A stretch of 38,737 bases of DNA from Bacteroidales bacterium (GTDB lineage Bacteria > Bacteroidota > Bacteroidia > Bacteroidales > UBA932): NCBI GenBank assembly GCA_024401715.1, contig JAKSKO010000017.1, positions 1 through 38,737 on the forward strand, read 5' to 3'. Position 1 is the first letter of the stretch; every line of letters begins with the position of its first letter. Below are positions 1-9,146 of the stretch, piece after piece. The notes under the pieces were generated by a model. It was not told where the DNA came from, ran no database searches, and saw nothing but the letters and a program-made list of their open reading frames with translations. The translations under genes were made by a program, and so were the position numbers.

Positions 1-428
1 ACGTTCAGTTCGCCGTTGTCCAGGTCGTAGCTCTGCGGGATGCAGGCTATTATCTCCTCGTCGTCGGCTATCATATCCCCTTCCTCCCAGGCTGTGTTGT
101 CCAGGGCGTCCAGGTCTGTAATGCTTACGTTGCCTTCCTCTGTCTCTCCTTCCACAGTGCAGTCCAGCTCCCGAATGCCATAACGCTGTACGTTCACCAT
201 CACCTCCGTGATGCTTATCTTCATGGCCTGCTCCACCATTCCCAGAATCTCCTTCAGCTTCGTTCCAAGCTTGCTGGGGTTGGTAACCTTGCTGTGTTTG
301 ATGCCCTCTGAAGGGAACTCGTTGTAGTAGGACAGCGATATGTTCCTGTTCTTGTCTATCGTTGCCACGCTTACGCCGATCTTCTCTGTGCCAAGATCCA
401 GTGTAACTATATATTTGTTGTTTTCCAT
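1..428 (-). CDS. ftsA: Cell division protein FtsA, N-terminal part (cut by window edge)
   Basis: Actin-like ATPase that tethers FtsZ to the inner membrane and recruits later divisome proteins. Translating the minus strand from the ATG at 428 gives about 142 residues with no stop before the left edge, so the 3' end lies outside. The protein opens MENNKYIVTLDLGTEKIGVS, which contains the actin-fold phosphate-1 motif DLGTxK, followed by an FtsA-like 1A/1C region. The start is four bases after the ftsQ stop, the usual ftsQ-ftsA order, and ftsZ would be expected next outside the window. The identification rests on the nucleotide motif and the dcw position; most of the protein, including the membrane-binding C-terminal helix, is not visible. 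Confidence 0.85.
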   Translation of the reverse strand, partial: MENNKYIVTLDLGTEKIGVSVATIDKNRNISLSYYNEFPSEGIKHSKVTNPSKLGTKLKEILGMVEQAMKISITEVMVNVQRYGIRELDCTVEGETEEGNVSITDLDALDNTAWEEGDMIADDEEIIACIPQSYDLDNGELN

Positions 429-432
429 ATTG

Positions 433-1173
433 TTATCTGCAAACAATCTGATTGTCAAATTCCACATTCACGCTTCTGTACTGCCTGCCCTCCTGTACGA
501 AAGAGGCTCCGTCGTCCAGATAGCGCGATATCCTTTCGAATTTCGGCTGCAGGTTCACCGCCTGGCCAAGAAGGAAGTATTCGCTCCTGCCATCTATTTT
601 CAGGCTTATCTCTCCCTTGCTGTTGCATTCCAGAGCCTTTACCCTGTTCTTCCAGTTGCTCTCCAGTATAAATTCTCCAAGCTTTGCAACATTGCTTCTC
701 CAGCTGTCGCTGCCCATCTTTCCGCTTCCCTCAAGAGCCATTATGTCTTTGCACCAGTCGCTTCTTACCGGGAAACTCTTGCCCTGGGAGCATATGTACC
801 ACAACTCGCCGTCTTTTCTAAGTTTCACGAAAGGCCTGCGTTGCGTTACATCTATGTGCAGCACTCCGTCCCCGGTGAAATAGGCCTCCTGGCTTTCTAT
901 CATGCCCTGCTCCTGCAACAGCAGCTCCATCCTGTGCAGGTCCACGCTCCTCACCGGCACATTAAGATAGCCTCCGAAGTCCCTGTCTATGATTTTCTGT
1001 ATATCCTTTGCCGTAATGAAGGCGCTTCTGGTGCTGTCCAGAAGCCTTATCTCCAGGCCACCGCATTTCAGGGCCCTCTCCTTTTTCGCCGCTCCGGCTA
1101 GGCCGTAAAGCATGCCCGCAACGAAAATCACGGACAGCAGGGTATACAGAACTATGTTAATTGTTTTTTTCAC
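433..1173 (-). CDS. ftsQ: Cell division protein FtsQ
   Basis: Bitopic divisome protein expected to bridge FtsA/FtsZ-side and periplasmic factors with FtsL and the FtsW-FtsI synthase. 246 residues: a short cytoplasmic start (KKTIN), one hydrophobic membrane segment at about residues 5-28, then a POTRA-like region (about 35-105, with ITAKDIQKIIDRDFGG and a VDVTQRRPFV-like beta strand) and the FtsQ beta domain. There is no ATG near the front. The best start is GTG at 1173, with TTG at 1176 one codon earlier as an alternative. Either start lies inside the end of murC, so the genes overlap by about 17 bases, which suggests translational coupling. Sequence conservation is low, as usual for FtsQ; position between murC and ftsA carries much of the call. 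Confidence 0.85.
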   Translation of the reverse strand: MKKTINIVLYTLLSVIFVAGMLYGLAGAAKKERALKCGGLEIRLLDSTRSAFITAKDIQKIIDRDFGGYLNVPVRSVDLHRMELLLQEQGMIESQEAYFTGDGVLHIDVTQRRPFVKLRKDGELWYICSQGKSFPVRSDWCKDIMALEGSGKMGSDSWRSNVAKLGEFILESNWKNRVKALECNSKGEISLKIDGRSEYFLLGQAVNLQPKFERISRYLDDGASFVQEGRQYRSVNVEFDNQIVCR

Positions 1174-3628
1174 CAAGCCACTTTGTTATAGGTTCAATGA
1201 ATCTGTCTATGTTGCCGGCGCCGAAGGTAACCAGAACCTCCAGATCCTCCTTCGCCAGGGTGTCCATCAGCTGCTCCTTTGTTATCAGCACCTTGTCCTG
1301 CAGCTCTACTTTGTCGAAGATTATGCTGCTTGTAACCCCCTCAATAGGCTCTTCCCTTGCAGGATAGATGTCCAGGAGTATCAACCTGTCCACTGCACCA
1401 AGTGCTTTTGCAAAATCTTCCGCAAAGTCCCTTGTGCGGGTGTAGAGGTGAGGCTGGAACACGGCTGTAAGCTTCTTTGAAGGGAACATTCCGCGTATGC
1501 TGCTTATGGCCTTTGCCAGTTCTTCCGGATGGTGCGCGTAATCGTCTATGTATACGGTCTTTCCGTCGTTCACGTGAATGTCGAAGCGCCTTTTAACACC
1601 CCTGTAGCTTGCAATTGCAGCTTTCACTTCCTCCGGTTCCACTCCAAAGCACAGTGCGGCCGATGCGGCGGCTATGCTGTTCTCCACATTCACCCAGCCA
1701 GGTATTCCGCAGCGGCAGCCTTCAATCTGGCCGCCCGGATAGTGCAGGGTGAAGCTGTAATGGCCGAACTGGTCGCATACCAGCTCCGATGCATAGAAAT
1801 CCGCCTTGCTGTCTTCAAGGCTGTAGTGCATTATCTTTGCCTTTGTATCTTCCGCCGATATGGGCAGTCCCAGTTTTGTAATCAGAGTTCCGCCCACCTG
1901 GCCCGCAAAATCCCTGAAGGCCTTGTGCACGCTCTGTATGTCGTTGTAGATGTCCAGGTGGTCTGCATCCATCGCGGTTATGACTGCAATCTCCGGATGC
2001 AGCTGCAGGAAACTGCGGTCGAATTCATCGGCCTCCGCCACAAAAATGTCATTGTCTTTCAGCAGAAGATTGGTACCGTAGTTTTTGGAAATACCCCCGA
2101 GGAAGGCGTTGCAACCTCTGCCGCTATCCTGGAAAATGTGGCCCAGAAGGGTGCTGGTTGTGGTTTTTCCATGAGTTCCGGCAACGGCAAGACAGTGCAT
2201 TCCCGTGCTTATCTCTCCCAGCATGCGGCTGCGTTTCACAACCTTGTAGCCGTTCTGCTGCACATAAACCAGTTCTCCCATATCCTTCGGGATTGCCGGG
2301 GTGTAGACCACTATTGTGTTCTCCTTGTCCTGCGGTATGCGGGTGATGTCATCGTTGTAGTGCACCTGCATGCCTTCCTTTTCCAGCTGGGCTGTAAGCT
2401 CGCTTGGAGTTTTGTCATATCCGGCAACATTGTATCCCTTGGCATTGTAGTAGCGTGCAATCGCGCTCATTCCTATGCCGCCAATGCCTATGAAATAGGC
2501 GTTTTTCACTGCCGGGCTTTTCATAGGCTTTCCGGCAAGGGCATATACTTCCCTTACTATCCTGTCGGCTGCGTCATTGATGCCCAGAGGGGCAATTTTC
2601 CGCGATATCTCATCCAGGGCCGCGCTGTCTTTCACCAGGGCGGTGGCTTCGGCCATCAGCTTTTCGCAGGCCTCGGCATCTTTCACTATGCGTGCAGCCC
2701 CTTTGTTCACCAGGGCCATGGCGTTGAAGGTCTGGTGATCCTCCGCCACGTTTGGCGAAGGCACGAAAATCGTAGGCTTGCAGCAGACGCAAAGTTCCGA
2801 TATCGAGGAAGCTCCGCTGCGGGAGATTACAAGGTCTGCGGCTGCGTAGGCAAGGTCCATGCGGGCTATGAAATCGCTGTGATGGATGAAAGGCAGGTCC
2901 CTCCCTTCCATGAAGGCGTCTATTCCGGCCTTGTAGTATTTGCCGCACTGCCACAGCACCTCAATGCCATCTCCTCCTGGGCAGCCGGCCTCTATCCAGG
3001 CCTTCATGCTATCGTTAAGCGTGCGGCAGCCAAGGGAACCTCCTATTATCAGTATATGCTTCTTTTCAGGGTTCAATCCGTAGAATTCCATACCCTCCCT
3101 GCGGCTCTGCTCTGTTGTGGGGCCGAATCCGGCACGGATGGGATTGCCCGTGAAAACTATCTTGTCGGCAGGAAAGAATTTCTCCATGCCTTCGTAGGCA
3201 ACGCAAATCTTGCGCACTTTCTTGCCAAGGCTCCTGTTCGTGAGGCCGGCGAAGGAATTCTGCTCCTGGATAAGGCATGGTATTCCTTTCATTGCCGCGG
3301 CCCACAGAGTAGGGGCACTGGCATATCCGCCCACTCCAATCACTACATCGGGCTTGAAACAGTCTATTGCGCGTCCGGCCTTTATATAGCTGGATATAAC
3401 CTTGAACGGAAGCAGCAGATTCTTTGCGGTAAGCCTTCTCTGCAAACCGGCCACCGGCAGGCCCACTATGTCGTAGCCTGCTGCCGGAACCTTTTCCATC
3501 TCCATCTTGCCTTCGGCCCCCACAAACAGTATCTTTGTTTCGGGGTCTGTCTCTTTCAGACGGTTAGCTATTGAAACTGCGGGAAAAATGTGGCCGCCTG
3601 TGCCACCTCCGCTAATCATCACCTTCAT
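1157..3628 (-). CDS. murG/murC: MurG-MurC fusion: lipid II GlcNAc transferase plus UDP-MurNAc:L-alanine ligase
   Basis: One uninterrupted frame of 823 residues. Residues 1-368 are a full-length MurG, which adds GlcNAc to lipid I at the inner face of the membrane: GGGTGGH at 7-13, a donor-site stretch SRSGASSISE at about 269-278, and GGSLG near 196. Residues 369-823 are a full-length MurC, which joins L-Ala to UDP-MurNAc: N-terminal GIGGIGMS, ATP loop AGTHGKTT at about 483-490, and DDYAHHPEE in the C-terminal domain. The junction reads ...YALAGKP then MKSPAVKN, so the apparent old MurC start Met (ATG at 2524-2522) is kept in frame with no linker. Start chosen at ATG 3628, one base after the ftsW stop; an upstream Met at 3664 would overlap ftsW. 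Internal initiation at 2524 giving free MurC remains possible. Confidence 0.93.
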   Translation of the reverse strand: MKVMISGGGTGGHIFPAVSIANRLKETDPETKILFVGAEGKMEMEKVPAAGYDIVGLPVAGLQRRLTAKNLLLPFKVISSYIKAGRAIDCFKPDVVIGVGGYASAPTLWAAAMKGIPCLIQEQNSFAGLTNRSLGKKVRKICVAYEGMEKFFPADKIVFTGNPIRAGFGPTTEQSRREGMEFYGLNPEKKHILIIGGSLGCRTLNDSMKAWIEAGCPGGDGIEVLWQCGKYYKAGIDAFMEGRDLPFIHHSDFIARMDLAYAAADLVISRSGASSISELCVCCKPTIFVPSPNVAEDHQTFNAMALVNKGAARIVKDAEACEKLMAEATALVKDSAALDEISRKIAPLGINDAADRIVREVYALAGKPMKSPAVKNAYFIGIGGIGMSAIARYYNAKGYNVAGYDKTPSELTAQLEKEGMQVHYNDDITRIPQDKENTIVVYTPAIPKDMGELVYVQQNGYKVVKRSRMLGEISTGMHCLAVAGTHGKTTTSTLLGHIFQDSGRGCNAFLGGISKNYGTNLLLKDNDIFVAEADEFDRSFLQLHPEIAVITAMDADHLDIYNDIQSVHKAFRDFAGQVGGTLITKLGLPISAEDTKAKIMHYSLEDSKADFYASELVCDQFGHYSFTLHYPGGQIEGCRCGIPGWVNVENSIAAASAALCFGVEPEEVKAAIASYRGVKRRFDIHVNDGKTVYIDDYAHHPEELAKAISSIRGMFPSKKLTAVFQPHLYTRTRDFAEDFAKALGAVDRLILLDIYPAREEPIEGVTSSIIFDKVELQDKVLITKEQLMDTLAKEDLEVLVTFGAGNIDRFIEPITKWLGEKNN

Positions 3629-3629
3629 T

Positions 3630-5081
3630 TTATTGCAAATTATCCAGTTCTTCAAATTGTGCATCTATGTCCTCCACTGCGCTTACGCCGGAACTGACGT
3701 CGTCTTTCGCGAACATCTGCTGCTCCTTAAGTCCCTCCTTGCGTATCTTGTCATTGGCCATCTTGCTTATGGACAGGATTACGCCGAAGGCTATGGTGAA
3801 GCAAAGGAAGGAACTCTTGCCGTGGCTTATCATCGGCAGGGTCTGGCCCGTGAGTATGCCAACGTTGCAGTTGATAAGTATGTGCAGCATGGCCTGGAAG
3901 GAGATAAGGAATACTAGACCTCCCACGCAGGTTTTGGCATAGCGCCCGCTGCAGTTGTTAACTATGATGACGCCCCTTGCAAAAAGGCTCATGTACAGTA
4001 CCAGAACCACAATGGCGCCAATCATTCCATATTCTTCCATAAGGAAGCTGAACATATAGTCCTCGAAGATCAGCGGAACTATGTACTTCTGCGTGCTCTT
4101 TCCCGGGCCCTTGCCCAGAATACGCCTGCCGCCCTGCACGAAGGCCACCTCGGCAGAATTGTTCTGCAGGGTTTTGTTCCTGTACTCTTCAAATTCGGGA
4201 CTGTTCATGTCGTACACCTTGTCCGGATTCAGTTTCTTGCCCTCTATCTTCTCTCTCTGCATTGCCCTCATCTCTGCGCTGGGGTACGGCAATTCTATGC
4301 TAAGACGGTTGAAGCCGGTTTGCAGGCGCTTCACTATTACTCCATTGCTTACGATGTGCAGTATCACCAGGATGGATACAAGCACCAGGCCCATTCCGCC
4401 AAGTCCCAGAATATGCTTGAACTTGAAGCCGCCGATGATAAGCGTCACACCCATTACACCGCCCACCATAAGGGCACTGCTGGTACTTCCCGGAAAGGTA
4501 AGACCCACTACGGAGAAAATGGGGATATAGATGTAAATCCATCTCTGTGCAAGCGGAGTCTTCATCCATCCGAAGTACTTCGGATAGTAGGTGCCAAGCC
4601 AGTTGGCAAGCACCAGCTTGTTGCTTTCATAAGCTGTGATTGCCCAGGACAGGTACATTATCATCGCAACCTTCACCACCTCGTAAACCTGTAGGGTGAA
4701 GCCGTAAATGTATATGGCCCTTACAGCCTCGTTATTGTTTATTGCGCGGAAATTGTCGTTCAGGCGCATCTTGAAAACCAGCATCAAAAGCAGCACCAGG
4801 GATATCCAGTAGCCGTTCTGGCTAAGAACCCTAAGGTACTTGATATTCGGGATGGCACTCATCAGCACCAGAATTATCACACCTCCAAGTACCATTATCA
4901 GCTGTCCGGTGAAGATCACCGTCCTGGAAGTGTGGTTGCTCATGGCATAGGTGGAGGTGGAGGAGAATATGGCCACGAGGGACAGCATCATCAGAAAGAC
5001 AGCGATGATCCATATCATCCTGTCTCCCGTGGTGATGTTGTGCATCATCCTTTCGGCAAATCCCTTTTTCTCTTCTGTCAT
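3630..5081 (-). CDS. ftsW: FtsW, SEDS-family peptidoglycan polymerase of the divisome
   Basis: Polytopic inner-membrane glycosyltransferase that polymerises lipid II and pairs with FtsI. 483 residues with about ten hydrophobic segments starting near residue 22 (IWIIAVFLMMLSLVAIFSS). The large periplasmic loop is at about 255-330, and SEDS-like segments follow, for example VPLIFEDYMFSFLMEEYGMIG and GQTLPMISHGKSSFL near the end. A charged tail of about 45 residues (EGLKEQQMF...) closes the protein. It could formally be RodA, but the position between murD and murG in a dcw cluster argues for FtsW. The ATG at 5081 follows the murD stop by 15 bases, and the stop is one base before the murG/murC ATG. 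Confidence 0.93.
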   Translation of the reverse strand: MTEEKKGFAERMMHNITTGDRMIWIIAVFLMMLSLVAIFSSTSTYAMSNHTSRTVIFTGQLIMVLGGVIILVLMSAIPNIKYLRVLSQNGYWISLVLLLMLVFKMRLNDNFRAINNNEAVRAIYIYGFTLQVYEVVKVAMIMYLSWAITAYESNKLVLANWLGTYYPKYFGWMKTPLAQRWIYIYIPIFSVVGLTFPGSTSSALMVGGVMGVTLIIGGFKFKHILGLGGMGLVLVSILVILHIVSNGVIVKRLQTGFNRLSIELPYPSAEMRAMQREKIEGKKLNPDKVYDMNSPEFEEYRNKTLQNNSAEVAFVQGGRRILGKGPGKSTQKYIVPLIFEDYMFSFLMEEYGMIGAIVVLVLYMSLFARGVIIVNNCSGRYAKTCVGGLVFLISFQAMLHILINCNVGILTGQTLPMISHGKSSFLCFTIAFGVILSISKMANDKIRKEGLKEQQMFAKDDVSSGVSAVEDIDAQFEELDNLQ

Positions 5082-5096
5082 AAGACTATGCTCCGG

Positions 5097-6434
5097 CTAA
5101 AGTTTCCTGACGGCCTCCTTGAACTGGCGTCCGCGGTCTTCGTAACTCTTGAAAAGATCGAAGCTTGCGCAGCAAGGGGACAGCAGCACAACGTCTCCGG
5201 CCTCTGCCAGTGCAGCACACTCCTTCACAGCCTCTTCCGCGCCAAGCGTGTCTTTGATAACGGGAACTATGTCCTTGAAGCTTTCGTGTATCTTGGCGTT
5301 GTCCACACCCATGCACACGATGGCCTTCACCTTCTGTCTTGCAAGCTCGTACAGCGGGCTGTAGTCGTTGCCCTTATCCTTGCCGCCCACAATCCATACA
5401 ACAGGTTTTGTCTGGCATTCCAGGGCGTACCATGCAGAATCCACATTGGTGGCCTTGCTGTCGTTTATGTAAAGGACGTCGCGTATGGTCATCACGTTCT
5501 CCAGACGGTGCTCCACACCGGTGAAAGAACCCAGGCTCTTGCGTATGTTCTGGTTTGATATCTTCATCAGCTTGGCTGTGATAGCCGCAGCCATGGAGTT
5601 GTATATGTTGTGTTTGCCGCCCAGGGCAAGCTCGTTCAGGAACACGTTGCAGTCGTCCTCCTGCGGAACGCGCACCACAATGCGGTCCTGCTGCAGGAAT
5701 GCACCCTGTTTCACTTCCTCTTTCTGGCTGAAAGGCAGCTCTTTGGCCTTCACCACAATCTGGTCCAGATGTTTGATGGTGATTTCGTCGTCGCTGCAGA
5801 AGATGAAGCAGTCGTCCTCTTTCATGTTCTGGGTGATGCGGAACTTCGCCCTCACATAGTTCTCCATCTTGTGGTCATAGCGATCCAGATGGTCCGGAGT
5901 TATGTTGGTGATGATTGCCACATCGGCCTTGAAGTCATACATGTTGTCCAGCTGGAAGCTGCTAAGCTCCAGAACATAAACATCATAGTGCTCTGTGGCC
6001 ACCTGATAGGCATAGCTCTGGCCTATGTTGCCGCCAAGGCCCACGTTCAGGCCCGCCTCCTTCAACAGGTAGTAGATGAGGGAAGTGGTAGTGGTCTTTC
6101 CGTTGCTTCCGGTGATGCATATCTTCTTGGAATTGTCATACCTTCCCGCGAATTCTATCTCGGAAATTATATGTATGCCGTTCGCTCCGGCCTTCACAAC
6201 CAGAGGAGCATCGTTAGGGATGCCCGGGCTCTTTATTATTTCATCGGCGTTGAGGATTTTCTCCTCGCTGTGGCCGCCGCATTCGTATGGAATCTCCCAC
6301 TTGTTCAGCTGCTCCACATATTTGTCGGCCAGTTTTCCGCTGTCGCTAAGGAAGACGTCAAAACCTTTCACTTTTGCAAGTACGGCGCTGCCCACTCCGC
6401 TTTCGCCGCCACCTAAAACTACAATTCTGCTCAT
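5097..6434 (-). CDS. murD: UDP-N-acetylmuramoyl-L-alanine:D-glutamate ligase
   Basis: Cytoplasmic ATP-dependent ligase adding D-Glu to UDP-MurNAc-L-Ala. 445 residues, normal for the family, with the three Mur ligase domains. The Rossmann-like UMA-binding domain opens MSRIVVLGGGESGVGSA. The central ATPase has the loop TGSNGKTTTT at about 108-117 and NITPDHLDRY. The C-terminal domain has NDSKATNVDS, followed by WIVGGKDKGNDY. The start is clear because the glycine-rich strand begins at residue 3. It lies three bases after the mraY stop within the dcw operon. No deviation from catalytic residues was noticed. Confidence 0.96.
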   Translation of the reverse strand: MSRIVVLGGGESGVGSAVLAKVKGFDVFLSDSGKLADKYVEQLNKWEIPYECGGHSEEKILNADEIIKSPGIPNDAPLVVKAGANGIHIISEIEFAGRYDNSKKICITGSNGKTTTTSLIYYLLKEAGLNVGLGGNIGQSYAYQVATEHYDVYVLELSSFQLDNMYDFKADVAIITNITPDHLDRYDHKMENYVRAKFRITQNMKEDDCFIFCSDDEITIKHLDQIVVKAKELPFSQKEEVKQGAFLQQDRIVVRVPQEDDCNVFLNELALGGKHNIYNSMAAAITAKLMKISNQNIRKSLGSFTGVEHRLENVMTIRDVLYINDSKATNVDSAWYALECQTKPVVWIVGGKDKGNDYSPLYELARQKVKAIVCMGVDNAKIHESFKDIVPVIKDTLGAEEAVKECAALAEAGDVVLLSPCCASFDLFKSYEDRGRQFKEAVRKL

Positions 6435-6437
6435 ATG

Positions 6438-7727
6438 CTATCTAAGTTTAAGAAGTGCCACTGTAATAACTGCAAGGATAATCTGTACAATCCAGAACCT
6501 TGTTACGACTTTCGCCTCCGGAAGGGCATGGGACGGGCTCTTGATAAGGGCCTCTATGCCTTCTTTCTGGAAGTGATGATGGATTGGGGCCATCTTGAAG
6601 ATGCGCCTTCCCGCTCCGTATTTCTTTTTGGTGTATTTGAACCAGACGCGCTGCAGTATCACGCTAAGCGCCTCTATGAAAAATATTCCGCACAGCACGG
6701 GCAGCAGCAGCTCTTTGCGTATGAGGATGGCGCATACACCTATAACGCCGCCCAGCGCAAGACTGCCGGTGTCGCCCATGAACACCTGTGCAGGGTATGA
6801 ATTGTACCACAGAAAGCCGATGAGGGCGCCCAGCACTGCTGCCATGAACACTGCCGCTTCGCCCGCACCCGGGATGAACATGATGTTCAGATAGCCCGTG
6901 TGGATTATATTGCCCGAAAGGTAGGCGAACACCATAAGAACCGCGCCCGATATGGCTGTTGTTCCCGCCGCAAGGCCGTCCATGCCGTCGGTGAGGTTCA
7001 CGCTGTTGGAACAGGCCGTGATAACCAGCACGATCATTATAAGGTAGATGGCCCATTTGCACCACCAGCCCCATTTGCCTTTGAAAGGGGAGAGGCTGTG
7101 GTAGTCGAACTCGTGCGATTTCACGAAAGGTATGGTGGTCTTTGTGCTCTTCACTATGTCCAGGTTGCGCTCTGCGTGTATGGTGGCGTCCTGTGCTGCC
7201 TCATCGGCCGCAAGCAGCTCTGTCTTCTCTTTCCTAGGCTGCTCTTCACGAACAACAATCTTCGGGCTGTAGCATACGGTGAGGCCTATCACAAGGCCCA
7301 GGGTTATCTGGCCCACAAGTTTGGACCTTTCGCTCATGCCCTCTTTGTCGTGACGGAACACCTTTATATAATCGTCCATGAATCCCAGGCCGCCAAGCCA
7401 CAGAAGCGTGAAACAGAGAAGCTGGGTGTATATGTTTGTGAGATCGCTCCAAAGCAGCACTGCCACCAGTATGGACATGATTATTATCACTCCGCCCATG
7501 GTAGGGGTGCCCTTCTTTGCAAGCTGCCCTTCCAGTCCCAGGTCGCGTATTTCCTCTCCAATCTGCTTTTTCTGTATCAGGCGTATTATTTTCTTGCCTG
7601 CAAACACGCCCAGAAGCAGTGCCGTAAGCGCTGCCATCAAAGAGCGGAAGGTGAGGTAGTTCACCAGGCCCGCACCGGGAAAGTCTATTTCAAGCTCTTT
7701 GAATAGCTGGAAAATGTGGTATATCAT
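6438..7727 (-). CDS. mraY: Phospho-N-acetylmuramoyl-pentapeptide transferase (MraY)
   Basis: Integral membrane enzyme moving phospho-MurNAc-pentapeptide from UMP to undecaprenyl phosphate, which makes lipid I. 429 residues, longer than the about 360 of E. coli but usual for Bacteroidota as I recall the family. Motifs seen: GTPTMGG near residue 74, the catalytic aspartates in GFMDDYIKV, NLTDGMDGLA, FMGDTGSLALGG and MAPIHHHFQKEG. A hydrophilic insertion at about 160-205 (charged, EERNLDIVKSTK-like) interrupts the membrane part and accounts for the extra length. The start ATG is three bases after the murE stop. Transcribed with murE and murD. Confidence 0.96.
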   Translation of the reverse strand: MIYHIFQLFKELEIDFPGAGLVNYLTFRSLMAALTALLLGVFAGKKIIRLIQKKQIGEEIRDLGLEGQLAKKGTPTMGGVIIIMSILVAVLLWSDLTNIYTQLLCFTLLWLGGLGFMDDYIKVFRHDKEGMSERSKLVGQITLGLVIGLTVCYSPKIVVREEQPRKEKTELLAADEAAQDATIHAERNLDIVKSTKTTIPFVKSHEFDYHSLSPFKGKWGWWCKWAIYLIMIVLVITACSNSVNLTDGMDGLAAGTTAISGAVLMVFAYLSGNIIHTGYLNIMFIPGAGEAAVFMAAVLGALIGFLWYNSYPAQVFMGDTGSLALGGVIGVCAILIRKELLLPVLCGIFFIEALSVILQRVWFKYTKKKYGAGRRIFKMAPIHHHFQKEGIEALIKSPSHALPEAKVVTRFWIVQIILAVITVALLKLR

Positions 7728-7730
7728 CGT

Positions 7731-9146
7731 CTATTGCAACTCCTCTATTATTTCTTTTACAACTTCGTGTTCGTCAAAATGGTGTTTCACCTTGCCCAGG
7801 ATCTGGTAGTCCTCGTGGCCCTTGCCCGCAAGCAATATGGTCTCCTTTGGCTGGGCGGTGATTATGGCCATCCTTATGGCCTCACGCCTGTCTTCCAGGC
7901 TTATCACCTTTTTCATCTTGGACTTGTCTATTCCGGCCTTGATGTCGGTGATGATGTCACAGGTCTGCTCTGTGCGGGAGTTGTCGCTGGTTATGATAAC
8001 CCTGTCTGCAAGGCGCGCCGCAACTTCTCCCATCTCCGGACGCTTGGTTTTGTCCCTGTCTCCGCCACAGCCGAAAAGGCAGCTTAGCGTGCGCTCCGGT
8101 GCAATCTCCCTAAGGGTCTTCAGCACGTTCTCCATCGCATCGGGAGTGTGGGCATAATCAATAACCACGCTTATGTCGTTCGGGCCCTTGATAAGCTCCA
8201 GTCGGCCGCAAACCTGTCCTATGCTGCTGAGACCTATAAGCACCTCTTCCTTCTGTGCACCCAGTGCCACTGCAGCAGAATATATCGCAAGGGCGTTGTA
8301 TGCGTTGTGCTGGCCGATGAGCGGGCACCAAACCTCCGTGCCGTCCACCTTCAGCAGCATGCCCTCGAAGGTTTCTTCCATTATCTTGCAGGTGTGGTCC
8401 GCCATCTTGCGGCAGGAATATGTAACCACCTTCGCTCTGGTGTTCTGTGTCATCACCAGACCGTTCCTGTCGTCAATGTTTGTAACCGCAATGGCCTCTG
8501 CCGAAAGCTGGTCGAAGAAAAGCTTCTTGCAGCGCAGATACTCCGCAAAGGTCTTGTGATAGTCCAGGTGGTCGTGGGTGAGGTTACTGAAAATGCCCAC
8601 GTTGTAGTCCAGGCCCCAAACCCTGTCCTGCTCCACGCCAATGCTGCTAACCTCCATGAAGCAGTATTCGCAGCCCATGTCCACCATCTGGCGCATCAGG
8701 CGGTTGATTGTGATAGGGTCCGATGTGGTGTTAACGGCCTCCGACCTTTCCCCCGCAACATAGTTTGCAATGGTGCTTAGAAGGCCGCACTTATAGCCCA
8801 GCCTGGTGAAAAGGTTGTACAGCAGGGTAACAGTGGTGGTCTTTCCGTTCGTTCCGGTGATGCCCACCAGTTTCAGCTCCCTGCTAGGGTGGCCGTAGAA
8901 CTCGTCGGCAGCTTCGGCCACTGCCCTTCGGCTGTTCTCCACAATCATGAAGTTCTCCTTGCCAAGGCGGTCCACAACGCTCTGCTGCGGCAGAGTTTCG
9001 CATATGATGCCGGTTGCGCCCTTTTCAATGGCAGATTCAATATAGTCGTGTCCGTCGCTGCTGTAGCCTTTTACCGCAACGAAAAGTGAACCGGGAACAA
9101 CCTGCCGGCTGTCGCTGGTGATATTTGCAAAATCTTTAATCTTCAT
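7731..9146 (-). CDS. murE: UDP-MurNAc-L-Ala-D-Glu:amino-acid ligase (MurE)
   Basis: Adds the third stem-peptide residue, probably meso-diaminopimelate. 471 residues. Domain 1 opens MKIKDFANITSDSRQVVPGS. The ATP loop GITGTNGKTTT is at about 95-105, UMAG-binding TTSDP at 140-144, and NLTHDHLDYH at 188-197. The third-residue recognition motif, usually DNPR in DAP-adding enzymes, reads D388-N-S-R391: the arginine that contacts the DAP carboxylate is kept but the proline is serine. The usual SSH of EVSSH also reads SSI (167-169), while the UMAG-contacting Ser, Gln173 and Arg175 are present. The gene overlaps the end of ftsI by 11 bases, suggesting coupled translation. Confidence 0.95.
   Translation of the reverse strand: MKIKDFANITSDSRQVVPGSLFVAVKGYSSDGHDYIESAIEKGATGIICETLPQQSVVDRLGKENFMIVENSRRAVAEAADEFYGHPSRELKLVGITGTNGKTTTVTLLYNLFTRLGYKCGLLSTIANYVAGERSEAVNTTSDPITINRLMRQMVDMGCEYCFMEVSSIGVEQDRVWGLDYNVGIFSNLTHDHLDYHKTFAEYLRCKKLFFDQLSAEAIAVTNIDDRNGLVMTQNTRAKVVTYSCRKMADHTCKIMEETFEGMLLKVDGTEVWCPLIGQHNAYNALAIYSAAVALGAQKEEVLIGLSSIGQVCGRLELIKGPNDISVVIDYAHTPDAMENVLKTLREIAPERTLSCLFGCGGDRDKTKRPEMGEVAARLADRVIITSDNSRTEQTCDIITDIKAGIDKSKMKKVISLEDRREAIRMAIITAQPKETILLAGKGHEDYQILGKVKHHFDEHEVVKEIIEELQ

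Noticed and set aside
1529..3574. Long (681-codon) open frame opposite murG/murC on the plus strand
   Set aside because: It is the antisense shadow of a well-supported enzyme pair; its translation is rich in Cys, His and Tyr and matches no protein I recognise.
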